A DNA stretch of 64,000 nucleotides from Mycolicibacterium porcinum. Lineage in GTDB: Bacteria > Actinomycetota > Actinomycetes > Mycobacteriales > Mycobacteriaceae. The notes under the pieces are model-generated. The model saw only the letters and a list, made by a program, of their open reading frames with translations. It ran no database searches and had not been told where the DNA came from. The position numbers and the translations under genes were made by a program. Every line of letters begins with the position of its first letter. The stretch's first letter is position 1. Below, piece after piece: positions 1 to 7,027 of this stretch. The stretch covers positions 124,001 to 188,000 of the forward strand of contig MVIG01000002.1 in NCBI GenBank assembly GCA_002086835.1, in the 5' to 3' direction.

Positions 1-2
1 GC

Positions 3-29
3 GACGGGGTCATGTTCGATGACCCCGTC
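3..29 (-). terminator. Stem-loop downstream of the amidohydrolase gene
   Basis: A perfect inverted repeat, GACGGGGTCAT and ATGACCCCGTC with a 5-nt loop (gttcg), lies 26 bp beyond the stop codon of the minus-strand amidohydrolase gene. There is no T tract, which is common for actinobacterial terminators. The gene to the left is outside the window, so whether it is shared by convergent genes is unknown. Confidence 0.55.
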
Positions 30-55
30 ATCGGGCGACTGCGCAGCGGACACGA

Positions 56-1189
56 CTACGCCGGCTTGAGGTGGAACAGTTCGCGGGCGTTGAGTTCCGC
101 GATCGCGTGTACCTCGTTGTCCGGCACGTCCCGGACCGCATCGGCCAGGATCTTCCGGCTGTTGGGCCACATCGAGTCCGAGTGCGGGAAATCGCACTCC
201 CACAGGATGCGGTCCAGGCCGATATCGTGCCGCAAGCCGATGCCGGTGGTGTCGACGATGAAGCAGCCCCAGATGTTGCGGCGGAACAGCTCCGAGGGCC
301 GTACCTCCTGGTTGATGGGCTGCCAGAAACGCTGCCGCTCCCACGTCATATCCGCTCGCTCCAGCATCCACGGCATCCATCCGATGCCGCCCTCGGCCAG
401 CACGATCTTGAGGTTCGGGTGGTTGTGGAACACCGGCGAGAAGACGAGATTGATCATCGACTGCATCGAGTTGAGGCCCATCAGCGCGATGAACGTCGCC
501 TCGGGTGCATCCGGCGCGGTGAACGGGCGGGTGCCCGACGTGCCGAAGTGCATCATCAGCGGGATGTCGATCTCCTCGGCGGCGCTGAAGAACGGATCCC
601 AGTAGTCGGTGTGGAACGACGGTAGGTCCAGCGGAGTCGGGCTCTCGATGAAGCTCACGCCCTTGGCGCCCTTCGCCGCCGTGCGGTGTAGCTCAGCCAC
701 GCAGAGGTCGACGTCCCAGACCGGCATGATCACGATGGGTGGCAGCCGATCCGGGTCGGCCGCGGACCATTCGTCGATGTGATAGTCGTTGTACGCCTGG
801 ACACAGCGCAACGCCAGATCGCGGTCGGCGCCCTCGAGGAACAGGGTGCCCGCGAACTTGGGGAACGACGGGAACGCCATTCCGGTGTGCACGCCGTCGA
901 GGTCCATGTCGAGCAGGCGGGCGCTCGAGTCGTAGCAGCCGGGCATCATCTGGTCGAATCGCACCGGGTCCCAACCCCATTCGCGCGGGTCCTTGCCCGC
1001 GACGGCGTTGAGCCCGATGTTGGGGTAGACGGTCCCCTGATAGGTCCAGACTTGGCGACCGTCCTCCCGTTCGATGATCCGGGGGCCCATCTCGTGGTCT
1101 GCACTCGGAAGCCGGTCGAGCCATACCCGCGGGTGCTCGATCAGATGGTCGTCGACCGAGACCAGTTTCATATAGTCCTGTAAGGGCAT
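56..1189 (-). CDS. Amidohydrolase-2 (ACMSD-type) metal-dependent hydrolase
   Basis: This 377-residue protein belongs to the amidohydrolase-2 family, TIM-barrel metal enzymes that include ACMSD, gamma-resorcylate decarboxylase and other non-oxidative decarboxylases and hydrolases. The N-terminal metal motif reads VSVDDH (near residue 13), a strand-end His lies in LMMHFGTSG (near 215), and a late Asp lies in WECDFPHSDSMWP (near 330). The start is ATG, preceded by an aggagac-type ribosome site. It follows the split Rieske pair B1/A1 on the same strand with a 27-bp gap, so it probably acts on the product of that oxygenase. The substrate cannot be read from the sequence. Two further members of the family occur at 45033 and 60904. 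Confidence 0.85.
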   Translation of the reverse strand: MPLQDYMKLVSVDDHLIEHPRVWLDRLPSADHEMGPRIIEREDGRQVWTYQGTVYPNIGLNAVAGKDPREWGWDPVRFDQMMPGCYDSSARLLDMDLDGVHTGMAFPSFPKFAGTLFLEGADRDLALRCVQAYNDYHIDEWSAADPDRLPPIVIMPVWDVDLCVAELHRTAAKGAKGVSFIESPTPLDLPSFHTDYWDPFFSAAEEIDIPLMMHFGTSGTRPFTAPDAPEATFIALMGLNSMQSMINLVFSPVFHNHPNLKIVLAEGGIGWMPWMLERADMTWERQRFWQPINQEVRPSELFRRNIWGCFIVDTTGIGLRHDIGLDRILWECDFPHSDSMWPNSRKILADAVRDVPDNEVHAIAELNARELFHLKPA

Positions 1190-1216
1190 TGATGTCTCCT
1201 ACATCGTGATGTGGCG

Positions 1217-2233
1217 TCAGGCCCGGCGATTGAGGCCGAGTGCTTCCGAGATGTCGCGGCCCGGATCGCCGTCGCTCAGATATGAGTAGTCGCCGGACTT
1301 TTGGCGCTCCACCAGCGCCGCGTACAGCTTGCGGTAACGCAGACCGGCCTTGTCGAAGCGTGAACTGAGGTCACGATCGTCGCCGGCTTCCAGGTAGTTC
1401 GCGTTCTGCTTGCGTACCGCCCAGTTGTCCTGCCTTCCGACGATGTGCGCAGTGTGGGAGAACAGCTGCCGCGCGACCCAGGGCAGATGCATCGGGTTGT
1501 ATGTCACCGGGGTGCGAGTCCGGGTGCGGGTTTCCGGATTGCAGGGGTGCAGCATGCGCATTGACATCCCGGGATTGAAATCGCCGTGCAGGATGCAGAG
1601 TCCACTGCGCACATGAGTGACGGTGACCACCCGGATGTTCTGTGTCGTCGCACCCTTCGCCATGGCCTTCTGTGCGTCGGGAATGGGCCTGCCGTGCGCG
1701 GTGCGGATCATGGTGACGACCTCGGAGGTGGACTCCACTTCGACGATGTCGTCCTCGGACAGCGAATCGCCGGTGAGTTTGGAGTGCAGGAAGTCTGCAT
1801 GCGTGAGATCGAGCAGGTTCTCGGCCACCAGTTCGTTGGTGCAGTCGAACACCACGGTCTTCTGGAAGTGCTTCGGCATTCCCTCCAGCGGCAGGTGTGG
1901 GACCTGCGGGATGAGGCCGGGTGAAGCATTGAGGGGGTCTCCGTACCAGACCCAGGTGTATCCGTAGCGCTCGTGGGTGATGTAGTCGCCACTGCCACCG
2001 GTCAATTCACCTTGTCGACGGTGTTGTGCCGGTGTGCCGGGCATGTCCTCGGTGGCGCGCAGGCGCGCACCGTCGCGCCAGAAGATGACCGGAAAGCCAT
2101 GTATCGCGCGTCGCAGTGGCCGCCGCCCGACGTGTTGCGTGTGGACCAGCGGGAACCAGGTGTCGCGCAGGGCGAACCCGCCCGGATGGAACCGGGACGG
2201 AGCCTTGGTGCGTTGTGGGGCAGCGGTTGTCAT
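1217..2233 (-). CDS. Split Rieske oxygenase, catalytic subunit B1 (mononuclear Fe only)
   Basis: This 338-residue protein matches the catalytic half of VanA/KshA-like Rieske oxygenases. It carries the mononuclear-iron motif N139-x2-D142-x2-H145-x4-H150 within AENLLDLTHADFLH, and a plausible third ligand D269 in VGRQDNW. The N-terminal region has the Rieske-domain framing sequence (WFPLVHT at 26-32; YGYTWVWYG near 90-98), but the CxH and CxxH cluster ligands between them are gone: residues 50-90 contain no cysteine. It cannot bind a Rieske cluster and must receive electrons from another protein, most simply A1, encoded 9 bp upstream. The pattern repeats in B2 (8179-9210). Known precedent for a cluster-less oxygenase served by a separate Rieske domain is NdmC with NdmD in caffeine demethylation. 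Confidence 0.85.
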   Translation of the reverse strand: MTTAAPQRTKAPSRFHPGGFALRDTWFPLVHTQHVGRRPLRRAIHGFPVIFWRDGARLRATEDMPGTPAQHRRQGELTGGSGDYITHERYGYTWVWYGDPLNASPGLIPQVPHLPLEGMPKHFQKTVVFDCTNELVAENLLDLTHADFLHSKLTGDSLSEDDIVEVESTSEVVTMIRTAHGRPIPDAQKAMAKGATTQNIRVVTVTHVRSGLCILHGDFNPGMSMRMLHPCNPETRTRTRTPVTYNPMHLPWVARQLFSHTAHIVGRQDNWAVRKQNANYLEAGDDRDLSSRFDKAGLRYRKLYAALVERQKSGDYSYLSDGDPGRDISEALGLNRRA

Positions 2234-2242
2234 GCGAGCTCC

Positions 2243-3376
2243 TCAGAAGATCCGGGCCCGGCGCAGTGCACGCACACCGGGGTCGACTGATTTCGGCATT
2301 GAGTCCGCCAGTGCTTCGGCGGAGTCGGCGGCTCGTCTGGCCAGTCTCCGACCGGTGGACCATGCTCTCGCGCCGACCGTGCCGAGGCGTCGCTGAGGTC
2401 CCTGCAACGACATCCGCCAGCGCATGACGGTGCGGTGGGCATCGATGGGCGTCAGTCCGATGAAGGCCTGGCACGCCGGGGTCCAGCGGCCGGCGTCGAC
2501 GTCGACGCGGGTGAAACCGGTGGCGGCGACGGTGCTGATCGTCGAGGTGATCTCCCGCTTGCTCAGCGGTTCGAAGGTCGATGCCCGAGGTAGGTCGTAG
2601 GCGTAGCGTTCACGCTGCACGGTGACGACGTTGTCCTCGCGCCGGATGGTGGGGGAGCACAGCTCGTCCCCGGCGCCGAGGAAGGCGCCCAGGCCCAGCA
2701 CGGCTCCGGGATTGTGCAGTAGCGCTTCTGCCACCGAAGTGTGTGGGGCGCGGACCTCCACGGTGCCGGTCGTTGCAATGGCGCCCGTCAAGGTGGCAGC
2801 CGGTGCGTCGGCATGCGTCGCCGAAGGTTCGGCTCCCGTCCAGACGAACACCATGCCGCCGTAGACGAGGGCGTCATACATCGTGGTGCCCACATCGGGT
2901 TCTTCACCGGTGGGCGCACCCACTGCCGGTGCCAGCACGCTGGTCCGCAATCCGAAACCCAAGGCCTCTGCAACATTCTCGGCGGCGGAGAACGCCGCCA
3001 CCTTGATTCCGTTCGGGATGCGTTCGTCGACGCTGAGGTTGGGGATCGCGGTGCAGCGTCCGGTGGCGCCGTCGAAGCTCCAACCGTGATAAGGACATTG
3101 GATCGATCCGTCCTCGGTCAGCCGGCCCATCGACAGTGGCAGCCGCCGATGCGGACACCGGTCCTCGACGGCGCGCACCATGCCGGTGAGGTCTCGATAC
3201 ACCGCGAGCGCCCTGGTGCCCAAGCGGAACGCACCGGGATGCTGATGCACCTCATCGCTGTGTGCGACAGGCCACCAGCCGGTCGGAAGTCCGAACGGCG
3301 ACAAGTCTGATTCGCCGGTCGCGGCTGTGCGCGGCGCGACTCGCAGAGTTCGCGACGATTCTTCGGCCGTGGTCAT
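2243..3376 (-). CDS. Split Rieske oxygenase, Rieske subunit A1 (2Fe-2S only)
   Basis: This 377-residue protein has a complete Rieske motif, C74-P-H76-x17-C94-P-Y-H97, within a domain typical of oxygenase alpha subunits (GWWPVAHSDEV at 33-43, FDGATGRC after the motif). The C-terminal half keeps the length of an oxygenase, but where N-x2-D-x2-H-x4-H is expected it reads ALLHNPGAVLGLG (about 219-230), so there is no mononuclear-iron site. It is therefore an electron-transfer subunit and probably the partner of B1 immediately downstream. The chosen start is ATG 3376. An in-frame GTG at 3388 and ATG at 3460 are alternatives; the long version would add non-conserved residues. The closest relative in the window is A2 (7028). 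Confidence 0.82.
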   Translation of the reverse strand: MTTAEESSRTLRVAPRTAATGESDLSPFGLPTGWWPVAHSDEVHQHPGAFRLGTRALAVYRDLTGMVRAVEDRCPHRRLPLSMGRLTEDGSIQCPYHGWSFDGATGRCTAIPNLSVDERIPNGIKVAAFSAAENVAEALGFGLRTSVLAPAVGAPTGEEPDVGTTMYDALVYGGMVFVWTGAEPSATHADAPAATLTGAIATTGTVEVRAPHTSVAEALLHNPGAVLGLGAFLGAGDELCSPTIRREDNVVTVQRERYAYDLPRASTFEPLSKREITSTISTVAATGFTRVDVDAGRWTPACQAFIGLTPIDAHRTVMRWRMSLQGPQRRLGTVGARAWSTGRRLARRAADSAEALADSMPKSVDPGVRALRRARIF

Positions 3377-3748
3377 GTGACGGTTCGACACCTTTCTGCC
3401 GCCCTGTTGGCGCACCGTTTCCGGTGTCATGAAACTAACATCGACGACTCGGACAAACAAGACAGTAACGACAACATTTGTTCAACTTGCTTCGTGTCTG
3501 GGCCTATCCGGAGCCGGCAGGTCCGGCCTGGCGGCCGACGCAGTCGGGGCGAGTCTGCCTCCTCGCCACACCGCGATCGAGGCCGGCGCCCAACGGGCGA
3601 TAAGTGGATTGCCCATTCCGGATAGTTCGCGGCTCTGCTAATGTCCGATCAAGTGGAAGTACCATTCCAGTTATATGGGCGCGTGGTCGCGACAGGTCCG
3701 CTCCGAGTGGGTTCGTCCTGACGTGCGCTGGGGATCCAGGAGGCAACA
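3377..3748. other. Intergenic region upstream of A1
   Basis: This stretch of about 370 bp has no convincing gene. It holds the A1 promoter side (AT-richer 3420-3490) and an inverted repeat TGGAA-N6-TTCCA at 3654-3669, a possible regulator site for the divergent unit to the right. No clear -35/-10 pair can be assigned. Confidence 0.4.
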
Positions 3749-4176
3749 ATGAACTCAGCGGCCGACGCGCCCCTGATCAGCTTGAGCGTGCCAAGGCCGT
3801 CGCCACCACCGACGGTGCCCCCGCGTTCGAGGTTCGGCGGATGTGCTTTGGGACGGTCTCCACAGCGGTGTTCGCCGGTGCGCTCGCCCTGCTGGTGGGG
3901 GGCTGTTCGGCGTGGACTTTCGTCAGCGCGAACGTGGCGTGCGCCTTGGTTGTGGTCGCCGCATTCGTGATTGACGCTCGCGAAGAACGTAAGCGGGAGA
4001 TGCTCGCTGTCAGTGCGTGTGAGATGCGCGTAGGAACCGCGGATGGTGCAACTGCGACGCTGTGTGGTGATTGCCGAATGCCGTTCGCGTGCGAACCGGT
4101 CCGCACGACCACGCTGAGAGATGTCCCCGAAGCGATCAATTCGCCGGCGGCCGGTCGATGGGCTCAACCGAGATGA
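3749..4176 (+). pseudogene. Small two-helix membrane protein, probably frameshifted
   Basis: A strong ribosome site (ccaggaggcaaca) precedes ATG 3749, but that frame (MNSAADAPLISLSVPR...) soon becomes low-complexity Pro/Arg-rich sequence and stops at 3970. In the neighbouring frame, open to 4176, a plausible membrane protein appears from about 3785: ERAKAVATTDGAPAF, then two hydrophobic segments (about 3847-3903 and 3910-3966), then a charged DAREERKRE turn and a tail with CGDCRMPFAC. Joining the start to the membrane frame needs one frameshift near 3780. It is either a decayed gene or a sequencing error; alternatively a short protein starts at ATG 3841 without the upstream part. No family was recognised. 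Confidence 0.45.
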
Positions 4177-4238
4177 ACCCATCCGTGCGCATGTTGACGT
4201 TGGTGCGAGGTGCTACCGTCCCATCGGTGGAGTCCGGG

Positions 4239-4808
4239 ATGACCACGGTGAGCAACGCGACCGCCGAGCGGATTGTCGCGGGAACGTGGAAGTTGTTGGC
4301 GCGCCATGGGCTTAAGAGGCTGTCGATGCGCGAAGTCGCGGCCGCGGCCGGTATCTCGCGGGCGACGCTGTATGAATACTTCGGTACCAAGCAGGTCCTT
4401 CTCCGGGCGATTGCCACTCGGGTGGAAGATGAGATCCAGTCCGCGGTCGTCGATGCCGTAGCGGCGCAGCCCGACCTGGCCGTGCGGGTTGAGGTCGTCA
4501 TTCTGGCAATGTTCCGTTTCGGTACCGCGCACCCGGACGCTCTCAAGGTGCTGAACGTCGAGCCCGAGTTCAGCATCAACTCGATCCATCACGCGTTCCC
4601 GGCGTTTCTCGAGGTCGTCGAGCCGCTGCTGGTGCCTGCGCTGGAGCTGGCACCGTCGGTGCAAAGCGGTGCGATGTCACCCGGGGCCCTCGCGGAGCTC
4701 CTGCTGCGGGTTGCCGCTACGACCTTCTTCGTCTCCACCGATGATCCCGACGGCATGGCGCGTTCGATTGCCGCGTGGCCGCTACTGCACGGCTCGCCGT
4801 CGTCGTAG
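4239..4808 (+). CDS. TetR-family transcriptional regulator
   Basis: This 189-residue protein has a classic TetR N-terminal helix-turn-helix (SMREVAAAAGISRATLYEYF, then GTKQVLLRAI) at about residues 28-55 and a helical ligand-binding C-terminus. ATG 4239 was chosen because a ggag site sits 7 bp upstream and the HTH is then at the usual distance. In-frame ATGs at 4173 and 4191 are possible. It lies between the two split Rieske pairs and may control one of them; no ligand can be inferred. Confidence 0.85.
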   Translation: MTTVSNATAERIVAGTWKLLARHGLKRLSMREVAAAAGISRATLYEYFGTKQVLLRAIATRVEDEIQSAVVDAVAAQPDLAVRVEVVILAMFRFGTAHPDALKVLNVEPEFSINSIHHAFPAFLEVVEPLLVPALELAPSVQSGAMSPGALAELLLRVAATTFFVSTDDPDGMARSIAAWPLLHGSPSS

Positions 4809-4832
4809 GAGAAGTCGCCGTCGTAGGAGAAG
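4794..4832 (+). repeat. Short tandem repeat over the TetR stop codon
   Basis: tcgccgtcgtcgtaggagaag (4794-4814) is followed directly by tcgccgtcgtaggagaag (4815-4832). The first copy contains the TetR stop codon TAG (4806-4808). It looks like a recent local duplication with a 3-bp difference, at the edge of a damaged region. Confidence 0.6.
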
Positions 4833-4866
4833 CCCCGACAGCCGTCCCAGCCGTAGCGTCATGTGG

Positions 4867-5184
4867 TCAAGGGATGAGGATGATCTTGCCGCGGACTTGT
4901 CCGGTGGAACTGATCTTCCAGGCTTCGGCTGCATCGGCCAGCGGAAGCCGGTCCTGGATGAAGAAGGTGACAACACCCTGCTCGGCGAGTGCGACGGCTT
5001 GGCGATCAGGGAGGCGACCGGGCGGACGGCCTGCTCGCGGCAGCCGTCGGTGAAACCGGACCAGATAACCTCGTCGCCGACTGCGAATTCCGTGACATCG
5101 GGACCGATGGCGTCGACCACGCCGGCGCTCTCGTTGCCCGGGACGATGGGCAGCGGCGTGTCGAATCCGATTGGTGCGCCAAGT
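4867..5184 (-). pseudogene. Zinc-type alcohol dehydrogenase/quinone reductase remnant
   Basis: Two pieces of one MDR-family dehydrogenase remain in different frames. From 5184 to about 4996 one frame encodes an N-terminal-domain segment (GAPIGFDTPLPIVPGNESAG, then VGDEVIWSG). From about 4996 to 4867 another frame encodes the family's C-terminal end (ALAEQGVVTFF, RLPLADAAEAW, GQVRGKIILIP, stop). The Rossmann domain between them, roughly 200 residues, is missing, and so is the start, which would lie inside the preceding gene. This is an internally deleted, frameshifted pseudogene abutting the stop codon of the gene at 5187. Confidence 0.8.
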
Positions 5185-5186
5185 GT

Positions 5187-5825
5187 TCAGTTGCTGATCA
5201 GTGGAAGAGCTCTGATGTAGCGGGTGTCCTCGAGTTGGGCTGTGATGAACGCCGCGATATCGGCCCGTGTCATGGTCCAACCGACCTTGTCCACGCCGAG
5301 GAACCCGGACCGGACGGTGCCTTTCGCAGGTTTGTCCGTCGGCCTGATGAAGCGTACGACGGTCCAGTCCAGGTCGGAGTCGGTGATGGCCTTCGTCATC
5401 GCGATGATTTCGGCCAACGAATTGGGAAACAGTACGCGCGCCATCACGGGGATGAGCCGTCCCCTCAGGGTCGGGCGGTCGCGTGGATCCTTCACTGATG
5501 GGGTGGCCATCCCGATGAGACGTCGCGACTCGCCGGCCTGCATGGCTGCGACGATGGCTCGGGTGCCATCGGACAATGCCGACCCACCCACGCGGCGATC
5601 CAGCGATGGCCCCAGCGCGCTGATTACCCCGTCGGCACCGTTGACCGCCTTGCGTAACCCATCGTGATCGGACAATTCCCCGGCGATCACGGTAAGTCGC
5701 TCGTGTGTCAGTCCTAGTTTCGATGGGGTACGCACGTAAACCGTGACGTCGTGGCCGGCACTCAACAACTGGTCGACAATCAGGCTTCCGATTCCGCCGG
5801 TCGCCCCGAACACCGTGTACCTCAT
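5187..5825 (-). CDS. NAD(P)H-binding (NmrA/atypical SDR) protein
   Basis: This 212-residue protein starts MRYTVFGATGGIGSLIVDQL, the glycine-rich Rossmann motif (GATGGIG) of atypical short-chain dehydrogenases and NmrA/BVR-B-like proteins. Further family marks are VYVRTPSK after the second strand and a mid-protein LIGMATPSVKD. No YxxxK catalytic pair is evident, so it may be a reductase of the flavin-reductase type or an NAD(P) sensor. Its stop codon is immediately followed by the dehydrogenase remnant, so the 3' side of this gene has been rearranged. Confidence 0.8.
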   Translation of the reverse strand: MRYTVFGATGGIGSLIVDQLLSAGHDVTVYVRTPSKLGLTHERLTVIAGELSDHDGLRKAVNGADGVISALGPSLDRRVGGSALSDGTRAIVAAMQAGESRRLIGMATPSVKDPRDRPTLRGRLIPVMARVLFPNSLAEIIAMTKAITDSDLDWTVVRFIRPTDKPAKGTVRSGFLGVDKVGWTMTRADIAAFITAQLEDTRYIRALPLISN

Positions 5826-5849
5826 GACGCAGTCTCCTCATCCGTGACG

Positions 5850-6650
5850 ATGGCCGACGTCGATCCGAATGCCGGTCCCGCACGAGCTTACGCTAAGTGG
5901 ATAGGGTCATCCAGTTTGCCTCAAGGAAGCGAGGCGCGCCAGATCTCCACGCCCGAGGCGAACAAACAGGCCGTGTTGGAGTACTTCGAGTTGCTCTTCA
6001 ACAGACGTCTCGTCGACGAGGCGGTCGATAGATACCAGGCGGCCAACTACGTCCAGCACAATGCCGCGGTACCCAACGAGCCCGAGGCGCTCAAGGCGAC
6101 CACCCGATTGCTCTTCGGGCAGTTCCCGAAGCTTCGTCTCGATGCCAAACGTGCCTTTGCCGATGGCGATTACGTCATTGTGCACTCCGAGATGAGTGGG
6201 GTGAACCTGGCATTGGATGGCGCAGAGGTTGCCTCGGCCGAACCTTCTGATGACGACCTGTCCCGCTATGCGTTGGTCGACATCGTTCGCGTCGAGCGGG
6301 GTCGCATCGTTGAGCACTGGGATGTGGTGCAGAAAATTCCGGAGAGCACTGCGCCGGTTGTCACGACGCTGCGACGGCGCCGGGGACCGCTGGGGGCTCT
6401 CCGGTGTCGATCCATCGCTGCATTCCCCCGCGAAGGCGTTCGTCGATGTATTCGACCAGAACACCACTCTCCTGCGCGGGTTGCATCCAGCACACCATGG
6501 TCGTTCCATCGGGTGCGGCTACCATGCCTTCGATTTGCATTCCCAGCGGTTCAACTCGACGTAGCACCTCGTCGACGCTGTCGACGAACACTCCGATGTG
6601 GTGGAGTCCGGCTCCGTGGCGTTCGAGGGAGTGCAGGCCGGTACCTTTAG
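5850..6650 (+). CDS. SnoaL-like protein with abnormal ends (possible pseudogene)
   Basis: A SnoaL/NTF2-fold core is clear from STPEANKQAVLEYF (from about 5946) through VDIVRVERGRIVEHWDVVQ (to about 6345). These are small cone-shaped enzymes or hydroxylase/cyclase relatives. Both ends are odd. The natural start, eight residues or fewer before the core and after a good aaggaagcgag site, reads ATC at 5943 instead of ATG; the only ATG starts in frame are farther upstream (5850 or 5751). At the 3' end no stop follows the core, and the frame runs about 290 bp antisense through the glyoxalase-fold gene, giving an Arg-rich non-homologous tail. It is 266 residues from 5850, about twice the core. It is probably a rearranged gene. 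Confidence 0.5.
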   Translation: MADVDPNAGPARAYAKWIGSSSLPQGSEARQISTPEANKQAVLEYFELLFNRRLVDEAVDRYQAANYVQHNAAVPNEPEALKATTRLLFGQFPKLRLDAKRAFADGDYVIVHSEMSGVNLALDGAEVASAEPSDDDLSRYALVDIVRVERGRIVEHWDVVQKIPESTAPVVTTLRRRRGPLGALRCRSIAAFPREGVRRCIRPEHHSPARVASSTPWSFHRVRLPCLRFAFPAVQLDVAPRRRCRRTLRCGGVRLRGVRGSAGRYL

Positions 6651-6873
6651 CCTCGGCCAACTCGATCCAGGGCGGTCCTTGGCGTGACCATGCCAAACAT
6701 GAAGAACCCTGGTGCTGTTCGTTGTCTCCGTACTCGCCGGGATCGATTCGGCCCTGTGTCGTCATCACCTGTGGTTCGCCGAAGTCCAGGCCGAGGACGT
6801 CGTTGAACCATTGGATCGCTTTGGCCATGTCGGGTACCAGCACGCCAACGTGATGGAACGTCGATTCCGTCAT
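6361..6873 (-). CDS. VOC-family (glyoxalase/epimerase-fold) protein
   Basis: This 170-residue protein has two betaalphabetabetabeta modules of the vicinal-oxygen-chelate fold. Metal-ligand positions are visible at FHHVGVLV (residue about 5), LHHIGVFV (about 92) and LVEYID (about 140). The length and HHIG/VEYI pattern resemble methylmalonyl-CoA epimerase-like and lactoylglutathione-lyase-like proteins rather than extradiol dioxygenases, which are nearly twice as long. ATG 6873 is preceded by gtggag at 6 bp. It is divergent to A2, with 154 bp between them. Its 3' end is overlapped antisense by the run-on of the SnoaL-like frame. Confidence 0.8.
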   Translation of the reverse strand: MTESTFHHVGVLVPDMAKAIQWFNDVLGLDFGEPQVMTTQGRIDPGEYGDNEQHQGSSCLAWSRQGPPWIELAEAKGTGLHSLERHGAGLHHIGVFVDSVDEVLRRVEPLGMQIEGMVAAPDGTTMVCWMQPAQESGVLVEYIDERLRGGMQRWIDTGEPPAVPGAVAAS

Positions 6874-6946
6874 TTCACTCCACTTCTGCAGTCGAAACGA
6901 GGCCCGGAGGGCCGGTTGAAAGCTTCCTGTTTCATAGACGAATTGA

Positions 6947-6966
6947 ACATACTCTGTCGGATATGT
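6947..6966. promoter_or_regulatory. Inverted repeat in the VOC/A2 divergent promoter
   Basis: ACATA-N10-TATGT lies centrally between the start of the VOC gene (6873) and A2 (7028). The flanking bases extend the match partly (GAACATA/TATGTCC). A dyad of this size between divergent genes is typical of a TetR-type operator; the TetR genes at 4239 and 9247 are candidates. Confidence 0.4.
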
Positions 6967-7027
6967 CCGCTTACAGGTTTCGCCAAGATGCTCCTCCGCG
7001 CGGTACTCGCCGACCAAGGCGCCGCGC

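Noticed and set aside
4867-5883. Long minus-strand open frame of 338 codons
   Set aside because: Only the last 40 or so residues are protein-like (dehydrogenase end). The rest is Arg-rich shadow of the NAD(P)H-binding gene.
6361-6873. VOC-fold protein as the missing extradiol dioxygenase
   Set aside because: It is only about 170 residues with two modules and epimerase/glyoxalase-type ligands, far from the 30-kb ring-degradation operons.
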